Below, piece by piece: positions 23,438 through 35,100 of a DNA stretch of 64,000 nt. Positions within the stretch are counted from its first letter, which is position 1; the number at the start of each line of letters is the position of its first letter. Source of the stretch: Melieria omissa (taxonomy: Eukaryota > Arthropoda > Insecta > Diptera > Ulidiidae); NCBI GenBank assembly GCA_963971225.1, contig OZ020269.1, positions 102,298,905-102,362,904 of the forward strand, read 5' to 3'. The notes beneath the pieces were generated by a model that saw only the letters and a list, made by a program, of their open reading frames with translations, did no database searches and was not told the DNA's origin. The position numbers and the translations under genes are program-made.

Positions 23438-25749
23438 CAACACTTTGTAGATATCACATTGTTTGAAATGGTTTCATCCTTTTAATCGTAAGTTAATCCT
23501 AATCGTCACATTTCTTACCAACTTTTCGAAATATGAAACGATTTTGATCGAATATTCAACAAGTCAACCCAAGTAATATTTAGAGTCATTAAATACAAAA
23601 ACAACTTTTAATCTTGCCTTCTTCACAATTTTCTTCTCATTCAAAATCCGCATTAGTGTCGTTGAACTTGTTTATACCCCATTAATTTTTCACAATGTAT
23701 CATTTAGGTAAATTCCGCGTATTTGTACGCAGGGCAAATATTATCTGTACGGTCTATATTTCACTTGCATACTTTTTTACCCCCTGCTCCCCTTCACTTG
23801 GGCGCTTTATTTTACTTTACTTTGACTTGCGCTTTTGTGCTTGTCGTACGTTTGACGCACTAAATGCAGCTCCTTGAAGAGTTGCCAACGTGGCGAAATG
23901 CACTTTAATTGTTCGCATTTTTGTTGAGTGTGCGCTACGCAGTCATTGTACGCGCTCATGCGTACACTTTTAATTAGTCGCCGCCTGTCATTGGCATAAT
24001 TAACGATCTTTGCTGGCAATTAGTTGCAGACAAGATGCAGAATATGATGTTTAATGTTGTAGTATTTATAACAAAATGGTCTGACAAAAAATGCTCACTA
24101 TTGTGCAATATTATACAATGACATTGATGCTTGGATGATCCCAGAGTAATTGAATCGGCGTATCAGAAGAAGCTAATCGAGCATTGATCGCAATCACATG
24201 CAGATTGACAACTCTAAATTTAAATGGCGCCGTTTTTTTTTTGGAGTTTGCCCCAATTCCCGAACAGCTGAGCTCAGCAACTGATCCTCATAGCTCCATA
24301 ATGGAGCCTAGAAACATTTGAAGTCAAGAATCCTCGCTAGCAGTCTTTAATAAAACATTTCCGAACATTAATGCTGCTATTCGAATTGTATTCACTCTTT
24401 TCAGCCGCCTTGCCGCCTACGTACTGAACTTTTTGTGGCTATGGCGACGCGTGCGGACCGCAACTGATGACAACCGCTATGGAACGCTCCTGAGACTTGC
24501 AGTGATGGCTGCAGTGCTGTGCACATGAGGAGCATCAACGGGTTGACAACGCTCAAGCGACAGCCACTACTGGCGCTTAGCTGAAGGAATGTGTGGATGA
24601 GCACCGGAATGAGACAACGACTGAGAACAGTGGTGGGAAAACTGTATGCATTACATGCAGAAGGCGGTTGTCGCATTGGCACGTTCGGCAGCCGCAAAGT
24701 GTAACGAAACGAATAAGCCGATTAGAAGTGGACAAAACGCTTTTTGGGTACAGTGGCGAAATTCAAAGCGAAAACGCATTGCAATTCAAGTCGACGAGAG
24801 TAACAAGCACTCGAGCGCCTAAAATTCGAATAGCCATGTGGGTTTGAAATGTTTTTAGGGTAGAAGAGTGTTTATTATGTATTTGAGATACGACTACACA
24901 TTCCCAGGCAAGCAGTCCCACTGGTTACAATTATAGGTGGTCTAAATTTTACAATATTTTAATATTTTAATAATATCCTATAAGCATAGAAACAAGAGAA
25001 AATTTCTGCAATTGTATTTAATTTTATTGTGCATGCAATGCTCTCCCCTTAAAAAATTCTCGATGGGTATGTAATTGCAATTAATAATTTGTTAGTTCAT
25101 TATCAATGTGTATCAAAACAACAACAACATTTATGTCCAATACACGGGGTACACCAATCATGGCTGAATATTTCATGTAAAAGGCTCAACTTGGCACAAT
25201 TTGCCACATTTGTTAAAGTTACAACAAAATTCAACACTATACATTGTAACTAAGTGATTTAAAACAAGTGTTTGCAAAACCAATAACTGACTATGAATGA
25301 AATGAAATTAATTAAAGCTGTTTATTTATTTGATTTTTTAAAGTACCACAGCGGCATTGTCTTGTGAATTTAATTATATTGGAATGGGTTTTAGCAAAGA
25401 ATATAGAATATAAAGAATACGCATCTTCAAAAATTTGTCAAGCGTGTTTCTTGATGCGGGCGGGAAGAGATGAGCGGAGGCATAGGTTGCGGGAAATTTG
25501 CTCGCGCTCAACAGTTTGCGATCTTGTTCGCCGAAGCGCAAGCGAAGAGTAAACAACGAACCAAAGCTTCGTCATCGTCGTTTCAACGAAGATGATTCGG
25601 GATTCGCTAATGTTTTTGGTGTTGTCGTTTATTGTGTGTATGCTTTTTTGTGTTGTGATTGCTGAAAAAATTGCTGCAATGTCACCATCAATCGAATCTT
25701 TGTGGTGTATGGCTTTTTGCTGGCCAATGCTTTGATTAATTTAAAAATT
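23438..25749. other. Gene-free stretch, no recognised feature
   Basis: A GC-richer patch at 24400-24850 contains overlapping open frames of 84-98 codons on opposite strands, but neither resembles a known protein. The rest is AT-rich. Nothing here supports a gene, RNA or element. Confidence 0.4.
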
Positions 25750-26080
25750 TGGTGGTTGATCCCAATTTAAAATGTTTGCAAATATTTTTACGTGGCGAGT
25801 TCGAAGTAAAATTATTTGTTTATATTTTCACATGCTTAATTACAATTTTAAGAATATGGGAAAACTACGAAAAAAATGAACTGATAGGCATATTGACTTC
25901 AAAATTCGTGAAACACTTGAAATTAAAAATAATTAGATGCGTGTTTTAATTTTTTTTTTGTATCGAAATCTAACGGAGGGTTAGAAGATTGTATGGAAAA
26001 AAATAATTTAATAGGTCTATTGACTTTCAATAGGGCGAAAGCACTACTAAAGCACTAAATAAAGAAATAATAAGACAAGT
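25750..26080 (-). repeat. Dispersed tandem repeat family, two degenerate inverted units
   Basis: Read on the minus strand this matches the units at 43885-44460 and 59290-60330: TTTGAAGTCAATA, a T-rich run, CCATACAATCTTCTAACCC, a TTTCGATAC stretch and AAAACACGCATCTAATT. The match is by eye, and the limits are approximate. Confidence 0.4.
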
Positions 26081-27000
26081 ATTTTGTCATAAGAAAATGG
26101 TATTACGGCATGCCTACGTTTAAAAATAGTTTAAATGTTCTACACCTGAATGATTCCATGGCGAATGATGTGATCATAAATTTACAATATTAGATTTTCT
26201 TATTTTAGTTCTTTTAAACAAGCATTATATGTGGGCCGTAAGAAAAGTTCCAAAGAACGAGACGGAAAATTATTACGGCTAATAAAAACGTTTTCTTTTC
26301 TTTCCAATTCCATTTTTATTGATTACTTATTATTTATTTTTGAATTGCCTGTAGCGATCGTATAGGTCGCCATGCCAGCCATATTATATTTTCTTTTCTA
26401 TGATTTTTCGCACACTACAGTCAGCAGTGAGTTCAGGAGCAATATGCGACGCCGTGCAGGCTTATAGAAGAAGAACAAAAGCCAGTCAGAAAATATAAAT
26501 CGTTTTACAATTTCAGCTTTTCGCCAGCGCAACAACAAGAACAACAGCACATCGTCTTCCTCCTCGTCGCACAATTGAGCGAGAATGAACGAGTGAGCGC
26601 AGACGCAGCATTCGTGTTTCTATGATTTGCGCTCAGAGCATTGTGCTGTCGTTTCAAGTGTTTCCTCTCGTTGTCTACCCCCCCGCATCCAGAAGACGGG
26701 TGGCGATATCAGCACCCGCATTCAAATTTTTGCTTGTATGAGATGCACACTCTTTATGTTACATACTTTTTGGTTTTAGTTGTTTATGTCCAACGCGGCG
26801 TATACGCAACCGAAAATGTATGCAAACAATAGCCGCGTGTTGAATGCTGTGGGGTGCGGTGAATGTTTTGTTGTTTTCAGATATCAGTTTTGAAATATAA
26901 TTTTTATTTCTTCAATTAGAGAGTAATTTGCATTCTTGAAAGTTGTGTTTTTTTGTAAATATTTGTGTTTTGTTACTCGAACTCAGAGCCTGGCTGAGAT
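26081..27000. other. Noncoding, nothing recognised
   Basis: No coding signal or repeat was recognised. A GC-richer patch near 26500-26720 contains CAACAACAAGAACAACAG-type codon-like repeats but no conserved frame. Confidence 0.4.
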
Positions 27001-27622
27001 TTCAACTCGGACTAAGACTCAGACTAGGACTAAGACTGAGACTGAGACTAAGACTATGACTATGACTAATGACTAATGACTAATGACTAATGACTATGAC
27101 TATGACTACGACTATGACTATGACTATGACTATGACTATGACTATGACTATGACTATGGCTATGACTATGACTATGACTATGACTAATGACTAATGACTA
27201 TGACTATGACTATGACTATGACTATGACTATGACTATGACTATGACTAATGACTAGTGACTATGACTATGACTATGACTATGACTATGACTATGACTAAT
27301 GACTAATGACTATGACTATGACTATGACTATGACTATGACTATGACTATGACTATGACTATGACTAATGACTAATGACTATGACTATGACTATGACTATG
27401 ACTATGACTAATGACTATGACTATGACTATGACTATGACTATGACTATGACTATGACTAATGACTAATGACTATGACTATGACTATGACTATGACTATGA
27501 CTATGACTATGACTATGACTATGACCATGACTATGACTATGACTATGACTACGACTATGACTATGACTTTGACTATGACATTGACTATGACTTTGACTTT
27601 GACTATGACTATGACTATGATT
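27001..27622 (+). repeat. Microsatellite array (GACTAT)n with GACTAA and GACTAAT variants
   Basis: About 620 bp of six-base units GACTAT, broken at intervals by seven-base GACTAAT units. A more diverse head (GACTAAG, GACTCAG, GACTAGG, GACTGAG at 27008-27055) and a mutated tail (GACTTT, GACATT) bound it. Diverged edges and a uniform centre are the usual signature of slippage growth. The Asp-Tyr open frame in it is an artefact of the repeat. Confidence 0.95.
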
Positions 27623-28655
27623 TTTTAATTTACTTAGTTTTACTACACAGACTATTTTAATTTAAACAGTCATACTGTGAAATTGCAACATATGAAGTTT
27701 TTGTCAAATTCACAGTTCGCCACTTGAAACAATTTCAAATTTTTATTGTATGTCCTTTCAGAACTTTATTTCACTCTCCAGTGCTGTGTGAAATATTCAC
27801 CTTAGCAAATCGCCTATTAAAACTTTGCCACCTGTTTGTTTCAAACTAACAACCACAGCAGTCAGTAAAGCTGCCAGCCATGCTGCGGCACTACGAGGGT
27901 GCACGACTGACGCCAGCCGTTATTGTATTTTTTCTTTGTGGAGCGAGAAGTATGCTGAATAGCACAGAATGAAATCAAAACGCAATCAAACTCGCAGCAC
28001 AAATCAAATGCAAATTAATATTAAATTTGCTGCGAAAGTTAAATGAGAAAATGGCAAAACGAATAAACGAATCAAAAGAAATTTTTTTTCTACAATTTTG
28101 TCAGCAGTTGGTGCCGCAACAGCTGCCACAAAATTTTGCGCACTTTAAGTGCGTGCGACAGATTTTACATGACAAATGATAAAGTCAAAATCAAACTTTT
28201 TGCAAACTTTTCTAGTGTTCGAAGGATGCCAGATATTTTTCTAGTTTTGCGACCGCAATGTTTGCAAATAAATATAAACAGATTCATAGGTGTGTAGGGA
28301 AATCAGTGAATATATTTCATTTATGCTGAATATACAAAATATTCGACAAGGTGAGAACAATTGACAAATATTTCTTGTGCAAACCTTAATGTCTGTTTGG
28401 TACTTTTCTTGTGAAGCTTTACATCATATTAGGTGGAAAATGCGGAACAATCTCATTGCGAAAGGAAAACCACTTGCATACATGCACAAATGTATGGTTG
28501 CAAGGTTAAAATGCATTTTCCGCTGAAAGAATATGAGACGACAAAATGTTGATGTGAATGTTGCATGCACAATGAAAAGGCTCCCGTACACAAGAGGATG
28601 CTTACAGCCAAGCAAAATTGTGCACACAACTTACTTTCAGTGCTATATTTAGTTG
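27623..28655. other. Spacer between the two hexamer arrays, no gene recognised
   Basis: Unique-looking sequence of about 1 kb with no conserved coding frame. It separates two simple-sequence arrays whose units are nearly complementary. Confidence 0.4.
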
Positions 28656-29475
28656 TAGTTCTAGTCTTAGTCTTAGTCTTAGTCTTAGTCTTAGTCTTAG
28701 TCTAGTCTTAGTTTTAGTCTTAGTCTTAGTCTTAGTCTTAGTCTTAGTTTTAGTCTTAAGTCTTAGTCTTAGTCTTAGTCTTAGTCTTAGTCTTAGTCAT
28801 AGTCTTAGTCTTAGTCTTAGTCTTAGTCTTAGTCTTAGTCTTAGTCTTAGTCTTAGTCTTAGTCTTAGTCTTAGTCTTAGTCTTAGTCTTAGTCTTAGTC
28901 TTAGTCTTAGTCTTAGTCTTAGTCTTAGTCTTAGTCTTAGTCTTAGTCTTAGTCTTAGTCTTAGTCTTAGTCTTAGTCTTAGTCTTAGTCTTAGTCTTAG
29001 TCTTAGTCTTAGTCTTAGTCTTAGTCTTAGTCTTAGTCTTAGTCTTAGTCTTAGTCTTAGTCTTAGTCTTAGTCTTAGTCTTAGTCTTAGTCTTAGTCTT
29101 AGTCTTAGTCTTAGTCTTAGTCTTAGTCTTAGTCTTAGTCTTAGTCTTAGTCTTAGTCTTAGTCTTAGTCTTAGTCTTAGTCTTAGTCTTAGTCTTAGTC
29201 TTAGTCTTAGTCTTAGTCTTAGTCTTAGTCTTAGTCTTAGTCTTAGTCTTAGTCTTAGTCTTAGTCTTAGTCTTAGTCTTAGTCTTAGTCTTAGTCTTAG
29301 TCTTAGTCTTAGTCTTAGTCTAGTCTTAGTCTTAGTCTTAGTCTTAGTCTTAGTCTTAGTCTTAGTCTTAGTCTTAGTCTTAGTCTTAGTCTTAGTCTAG
29401 TCTTAGTCTTAGTTTATTTCTTAGTCTTAGTCTTAGTTTTAATCTTAGTCTTAGTCTTAGTTTTAGTTTATGTCT
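28656..29475 (+). repeat. Microsatellite array (CTTAGT)n, about 820 bp
   Basis: From about 28757 to 29320 the unit TCTTAG repeats almost without a change (roughly 90 units). The edges are diverged (TTTTAG, TCATAG, loss of one base). The reverse complement is (GACTAA)n, one of the minor variants of the array at 27001-27622. The 260-codon Leu-Ser open frame is a by-product of the repeat, not a gene. Confidence 0.97.
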
Positions 29476-30516
29476 TATAATCAGTGTTGGCCCATTCTGT
29501 GTAGATTCCCAACATTTTTTCACCGGTCTACAACTCTGTTCGGTTCGGAAATGCATCGCGGAAAATGAAATTTTTTATCATGATGACATTTGAGAACACG
29601 TTGCACAACGCACATTGATGCCAATAAAATGTTCTTCGCTCGCGTTCTCATATGACGAGACAGCCAAGGCTTGGCACCGGGTTTTGCCTAACATGTTGCA
29701 AGCAACATGCAAGCAGGATCGTTGGGTGGGGAGGAAAACTTGTGGTTGAGTGGACGAAGGGGTGCGCAACGTTGGCAAAATTTATAATATTAAAAGCACA
29801 ATAGCGCAAAAATCCAATATGCACTTTGACGATTCTATTACACACCGGAATTCTGAAAAGAGAAAAACGCAAAAGGAGCAAATAACAAAATACCAACAAA
29901 ACAAAAAAAAAAAAAACAAACACAAGTTGCGGGTTGCCATTTCATTTCGCGATATCGATAGTGCGTTCACTTGTTGTCTTTTATGCTGTTAAATGCATTT
30001 TGTTGCGTACGTTTTTGCTGTTCAATTTGTGCCCAAGTCAATGGCAATTTTTGATATTGCTTGCAATTTGTTGTTAGGGCTGTCAAGTGGCGGCTGAATG
30101 TTGGTTTGAAGCGGCGCTACTAATGTCTGGAAAATTGGAACAATTTGAAAATTCCAATATTGCTGATGCCGAAATGGAAGCTGTCGTACTTGTAGCCACG
30201 AATTGAAAATAGTTTGTTTTTAGGTTATAGTGGCTGAGACACACTTAGGACTCTCTATGGGTCCGTTCTGACTGTGAATACTAGTATTAGTTGTCAACAG
30301 AAGTATGTATAGTTACTACTATCTTTGATAAAGAGAATATGGCAATCAAGAATATGGGAAGTTTTTAAATACGTTAAAGAATTGAACACCTCCGATTCTT
30401 TGTGAAACGAGCACTTACTGATTTCAATAAGTTAGTACTTTAATTTTCCCCAGTACAACTTTAATACGAATACAAAACACAACAATCATACATTAAGTTC
30501 AGATTGTATGCCTTAA
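29476..30516. other. Noncoding, nothing recognised
   Basis: No gene or element was recognised. A TATCGATA-like site (GATATCGATA) occurs at about 29950, but I have no target gene to attach it to. Confidence 0.4.
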
Positions 30517-30668
30517 CCCTTTTGACGCTGAATTGTACACTCGATATTACTTTTTGGTATTTAAATCATGAAAAACTTGGCTAAGAAGGGTGTACACGAC
30601 ATTTGAAGTCACCACGCCCCTTTGTTAGAGTTCTAGAGCTAGTTTACTTTTGAACACTGTTAGCTTAA

Positions 30669-32516
30669 CACTAGGATGAGCGACTAGTTTGTAGGCGCTA
30701 AGTGGAGCAACTGGGCCTGGCGAGGCCCGTAAGCGTAATCAGCTATTCCTACGATTTTCGCCCAGTTAGGCGTGGCATAGACAGCTGATACTTGGCACAC
30801 GTACTCTATGATAGTATAGCTATGTGTCGATGTAATTATTTGGGGGGATTTCTTAAGAGGGTGGGGGGTTGAGGTGTCCTAAAAAGTAAAACTGTTATTT
30901 GTATATGGCACAACATTTAATTAATTAATTTATTCATTAAATTCAAATCAACAAAAAAAGATACAGTTTATCTGCAGCACAGCTATGGCATAAAAATAGT
31001 TTATTTACACAGCCGTGTTCAAGGCCCATGAAATTTTTACATTACATTTACATTTACATTTTTACATTTCGTAAATATATGAAAAATGTACCTAAAATGT
31101 ACGTAAGCCGTTAAACAAAAATTATTCAAACACGAGCAGCCATGTTTGGTGACTCTATTACAATTAATATGTGCAGTGGCGCACGCAAGGGGGATTATAA
31201 AACCCTTTATTTTATCTGTTTGTTACAAAAACTGTGGCTGGAAAATGTTCTTTCAAATAATGTGGCAAATGGCAATTGTAGAAACTGTCCGTCCCAATAA
31301 ACGGTTTGTCCCAGAGGAGTTCAAAAAGTCGACGAATCGTAAACTGGAGGAAACATTGTTTGGCTATTGCAACGAGCAAGTTTCATTGTGCTTATATGTG
31401 CAAAAAAAAAAATAAGGCAGTAATTTTGCTGTCAACACAGCATTATGTATCCAAAGTTGACAATGCCAATAAAAGAAGCCTTATCAAATTTTGGATTACA
31501 ACGAAAATAAAGCAGGTGTCGATACTATGGACCAGATGCTCAGTAGCTACTCGCAAGCGTGGCACAAACCGTTGGCCACTTTCCATGTTTTATAACATAT
31601 TAAATATTGCTGGCCTGGCATCCTTTATTGTTCACGATTCGTTCAAACGATCACCCAAAACGGATAAGCGTCGTGAATATCTAACGCTTTTAACGACTCA
31701 GTTGGTCACTCCTCACATGGAAAATAGGGCAATGAACAGTCACGTTAGCCGCTGGCCTAATATCAGTGCAGCTATGGCGAAATTTAATGTTTTTGTAAGT
31801 AATTATTAAAAAGAAACTATTATGCATTGTTAATTCTGTCTTTATTATTACAGTCACAAGCTGACTACCCAGCCCCAAGCACATCCGCACGACCAGACAA
31901 AAAACAACGAAAGGACTGTGCATGGTGTAAGCCTCAACATGACAAAAAACGGCGCAAAACCTTCTTCTCGTGTAACTAATGTAAAAACTTCATGTGCCTT
32001 GAACACGGCTCTGTAAAACAACTATGTTTGTGCCATGGCTGTGCTGCAGAATAAACTGTCTCTATTTATGTTGATTTCAATGTAATCAATAAATTAATTA
32101 ATTAAATGTTGTGCCATATACAAATAGCAGTTTTACTTTTTAGGGCACCTCAACCCCCCACCCTCTTAAGAAATCCCCCCAAATAATTACATCGACACAT
32201 AGCTATACTATCATAGAGTACGTGTGCCAAGTATCAGCTGTCTATGCCACGCCTAACTGGGCGAAAATCGTAGGAATAGCTGATTACGCTTACGGGCCTC
32301 GCCAGGCCCAGTTGCTCCACTTAGCGCCTACATACATAAAGTGGTCATGTTTGTTCTACAAAATTTATGCAAATAACCTTTTGTTAGTTCCGTTTCGTTT
32401 AGAAAACATAAGCGATAGTTGGCATAAAATATTTCAGCGATCAGAGCTAAAGAAACAATTTGGCGACTACTCAAAGTCAAAATGGGCCTGGAAAAGCCCA
32501 GTTGCACATCCTAGTG
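30669..32516 (+). mobile_element. piggyBac-like element, 1848 bp, rearranged and defective
   Basis: The element starts CACTAGGATG, ends CATCCTAGTG, and has TTAA directly outside at 30665-30668 and 32517-32520, as in the piggyBac superfamily. It carries a transposase remnant on the plus strand. A long inverted repeat pairs about 30690-31050 with about 31985-32331, so most of the left third is an inverted copy of the right end, including the end of the coding region. The right end has about 185 bp beyond this repeat (32332-32516) that are absent on the left. The 5' part of a normal transposase gene is missing, so it cannot be autonomous. Confidence 0.92.
31240..32054 (+). pseudogene. piggyBac transposase fragment, C-terminal half, frameshifted
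   Basis: Recognisable piggyBac pieces, in order: RPNKRFVPEEFKK (about 31285), a strand-turn segment around ILLSTQHY (about 31420), the conserved region with the third catalytic Asp (VDTMDQM, about 31518) in a different frame from its neighbours, and RGTNRWPLSMFYNILNIAG (about 31558 on). A 59 bp intron (31795-31853, GTAAGT...ACAG) precedes the C-terminal Cys/His cluster (CAWC, then HxxxxKxxxxFFSC). An in-frame TAA (about 31978) interrupts this cluster, and the frame ends with TAA at 32052-32054. The N-terminal half, with the first catalytic residues, is absent. Confidence 0.88.
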
Positions 32517-32884
32517 TTAAAACGGGTTAAATAAATTTTGTATAAATATTTTTTAATTACAGAAAAATTATTTGATATTTGTGGAAAAATACAAAATTAT
32601 GACTTTTTGATTTTATTTAACCATTATTAAAGAAATAGGAGTTTGATCAAACGCGCCCAATTCGCAGACTTCAATGAGAACACAAACTTTCCCTGATATT
32701 GCTGCAAATTATTGGAAATTATTTTGGGAATAACAATAACATTTTTATAATTTGCTTTTAATTCACTTCTAAAAATATTAATTTGTTGGTGCCTACTTAA
32801 ATTAAACACATAAATCAATCGTAGCTTTTGCTTTAAGACGACAAATAGGTGAAGTTGCTCTCAGGCAACTTTGAGGTCAAAAGG

Positions 32885-34548
32885 ATAAAAGACTGAGAAT
32901 TGATTGAACCAAGAATTAGTGTGCATTCTACATTTTATAGAATTATGTTAGTATTTTCTTTCATCTAATGTTGTTCACTAATAATTTCTCATCTCTATTG
33001 TAATTTGTATCACGTTTCAACTGTCAACTAATTTGTTTCTTTTCCTTTTAAACTTTTCGTTTTTAGTTTTTCGCTTTTTCTTTTCCAGAAGGCAGTTTAA
33101 TTAAATTTTCAATTATCGCCAAACAAAGCCGGAAGTTGTTTTGTTTTTATTTTTTTTGTTTTATTTTCATAGAAACAATATGGTCGTAGTTGTATTTGAT
33201 TAAATTTTGGTTTTGTGTTTGTGCGGAAAGACCGCAACTCGTCTGTGGAATTTTGTTGTTGCATTTTTGTTGTTACTCGATTTGATTCATTTGCACTTCT
33301 TTGTTAGTTGTGTTGTTGCTTGCTTGCGGCATTTGCCAACCAAGACTCGACCAAGCGATGCGCTGAGTGTTGCAGTTACTACTACTAGCCAAGTTGTTGT
33401 TGTTGTTGTTGTTGCATATTTGAAGTTGTCAAGTTGAAGCTGACAGCTGTCCAGTTGTGTGTAGCGATTTAAGGGAACATCACATTTGAAAAAATTGTTT
33501 CCCTTAGCTGACATTTTCTGTAGCGGATGTGATTATTGTCAGTTGACAGGCAATCGAATGGACGGACATGATTTGTTAGATTGAAATTCAATGCAAAGTG
33601 TTTGCATTAACGATATTGTTGGTGATGTTTACATATTAGATTCTGTATGATCTTTTGAAAATGCTTCATTCTTCATATCTCTTTTATATCTTCACATTGC
33701 TATCTAATTTGATTGATTTTTAATTGAAAAATCTAAAATAGCAGAAGTTTTGCGTTGCAATATGCCATGAAGTTAGTGTAACATTTTTTAGAAATTGAAA
33801 ATCAAAATCACCAATTTACACAGAAAGCAAGTTGTGGATTATCAAATCATAATCAAATCGTTCTTAGTCGTCGAACTGTGTCAAATTGAAATGAAACTTG
33901 ATCAAAGCTTGACTTAAGTCCCAAGTCATTCCTCTTCCTTTTTAAGTGTTTCAGTTACTTTAGTAGTAAAAACAAAAATACTCAAATTACTACTAAAATT
34001 ACTACTAAAGTTACTACTAAAATGACTAACTAAACTATTACTACTAAATGACTAAACTTACTACTAAAATTAAACTTTTTAGTTTTTAGCATTTTTGCAC
34101 TGAAGAGTTGACACAAACGTTGGCCAACTTTATAATTAGACTAAATGGACTGAACAGCACACACACACACTATTGCACTTAGTGTGTCCTCAATTCCGTT
34201 TCTTTGCCCTCGCAATTTCCCTTTAACAAGCAAACGCTAACTACGCCTAAGTGCTGTGCCTTAACTATCGATTAAAAAAGCGTTCTTTTTCTCAAAGAAG
34301 CTATTTTGCAAAGTGCACTTCACTTAACTTTACTTCACTTCACTTGAACGTCAACAATTTATTAACAACTTTTAATGTTGCCATTAATGGCGTTGCTCTC
34401 TTGCTGACAGGATGTTTTAAACATTGATGTGCTGTTAGCCAGGAACATTATTCATGATTGCGTGTTGTGCTAACGAAACAAATTTAGAGAGCGGAACGTG
34501 TGACGACGTTGAAAAGTAGTTAACAATGTCGACAAAGTTTTCCTTCAA
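32885..34548. other. Noncoding with short simple repeats
   Basis: No gene was recognised. A TTG run lies at about 33390-33415, a CA run at about 34157-34170, and a run of ACTACTAAA-type units at 33960-34080 (separate entry). Confidence 0.4.
33958..34080 (+). repeat. Short tandem repeat of ACTACTAAA-type units
   Basis: Irregular units such as TTACTACTAAAA and TGACTAAAC repeat over about 120 bp. Simple sequence with no coding meaning. Confidence 0.7.
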
Positions 34549-35100
34549 TTCTGAAAAATTTCATAATAGCAAACAAGTGGTTGGTAAATCTCAAATGAAA
34601 ATATGAAAATATAATTGTGGTGCGGTTGCTGTCGTTTTTATTATAATCAAGTAGTTTACTGCACGGCGACGGTTAAAGCCGATGATGTCCTGCCTTCTGT
34701 CTGATTCTGTCTTTGCCAGCTTGTTCGGGCTATCAATTTGACGGTCGCAAGGAGAACACTCTGGGTCGCCATAAGAGTTTAAATTACTCACCGAAAACAT
34801 ATAATATACAATTTTATGTAGTTTGTCTTTAATTCTGGAAATTTGAATAATAGCAAACAAGTGTTTGGTATCTCTGTTTGGTCCTTGCCATCTTCAAAAA
34901 ATATGATTGTGGTGCGGTTGCTGTCGTGTGTATTGTAATGAAGTAGTTGATTGCACCGCGACGCTTAAACCTAACACTGTCCTGTTTACCGTCTACTGTC
35001 TGACTCTGTCTCTGCCGATTTGTTTGGGCCATAAATTTGATGAGAAGAGGTTAAATTGTTCAACGAAAACATATAATATAAAATTTTACGTCGCTTTTTT
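34549..35100 (+). repeat. Tandem duplication, two units of about 283 bp
   Basis: Units 34549-34827 and 34828-35100 share, in the same order, AATAGCAAACAAGTG, TGTGGTGCGGTTGCTGTCGT, GTAGTT-ACTGCAC or GATTGCAC, TCTGTCT and CGAAAACATATAATATA. They have diverged by substitutions and small gaps, so the duplication is not recent. The minus-strand open frames in each unit (for example 34591-34860) resemble each other, but no known protein. Confidence 0.8.

Larger units (their letters stand above)
30517..32884 (+). mobile_element. TTAA-type element, family 1, copy B, carrying a nested piggyBac relic
   Basis: TTAA at 30513-30516 is followed by CCCTTTTGACGCTG. The right end is TGAGGTCAAAAGG followed by ATAA, a decayed TTAA. 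Without the nested element the body is about 516 bp and lies in the same orientation as copy A. The insertion site of the nested element is at the copy-A landmark AGCTCAAAACGGG (here AGC-TTAA...TTAA-AACGGG). Confidence 0.8.

Noticed and set aside
27460..27660. Asp-Tyr repeat open frame
   Set aside because: It is a translation of the (GACTAT)n array, with no unique coding sequence.
28618..29400. 260-codon open frame of alternating Leu and Ser
   Set aside because: It is the automatic translation of the (CTTAGT)n microsatellite and starts outside it by chance; every sense frame of such an array is open.
28656..29475. Interstitial telomere repeat
   Set aside because: The arthropod telomere unit is TTAGG; this is a six-base TTAGTC unit. 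Flies of this group lack telomerase repeats, and the edges look like a slippage-grown microsatellite.
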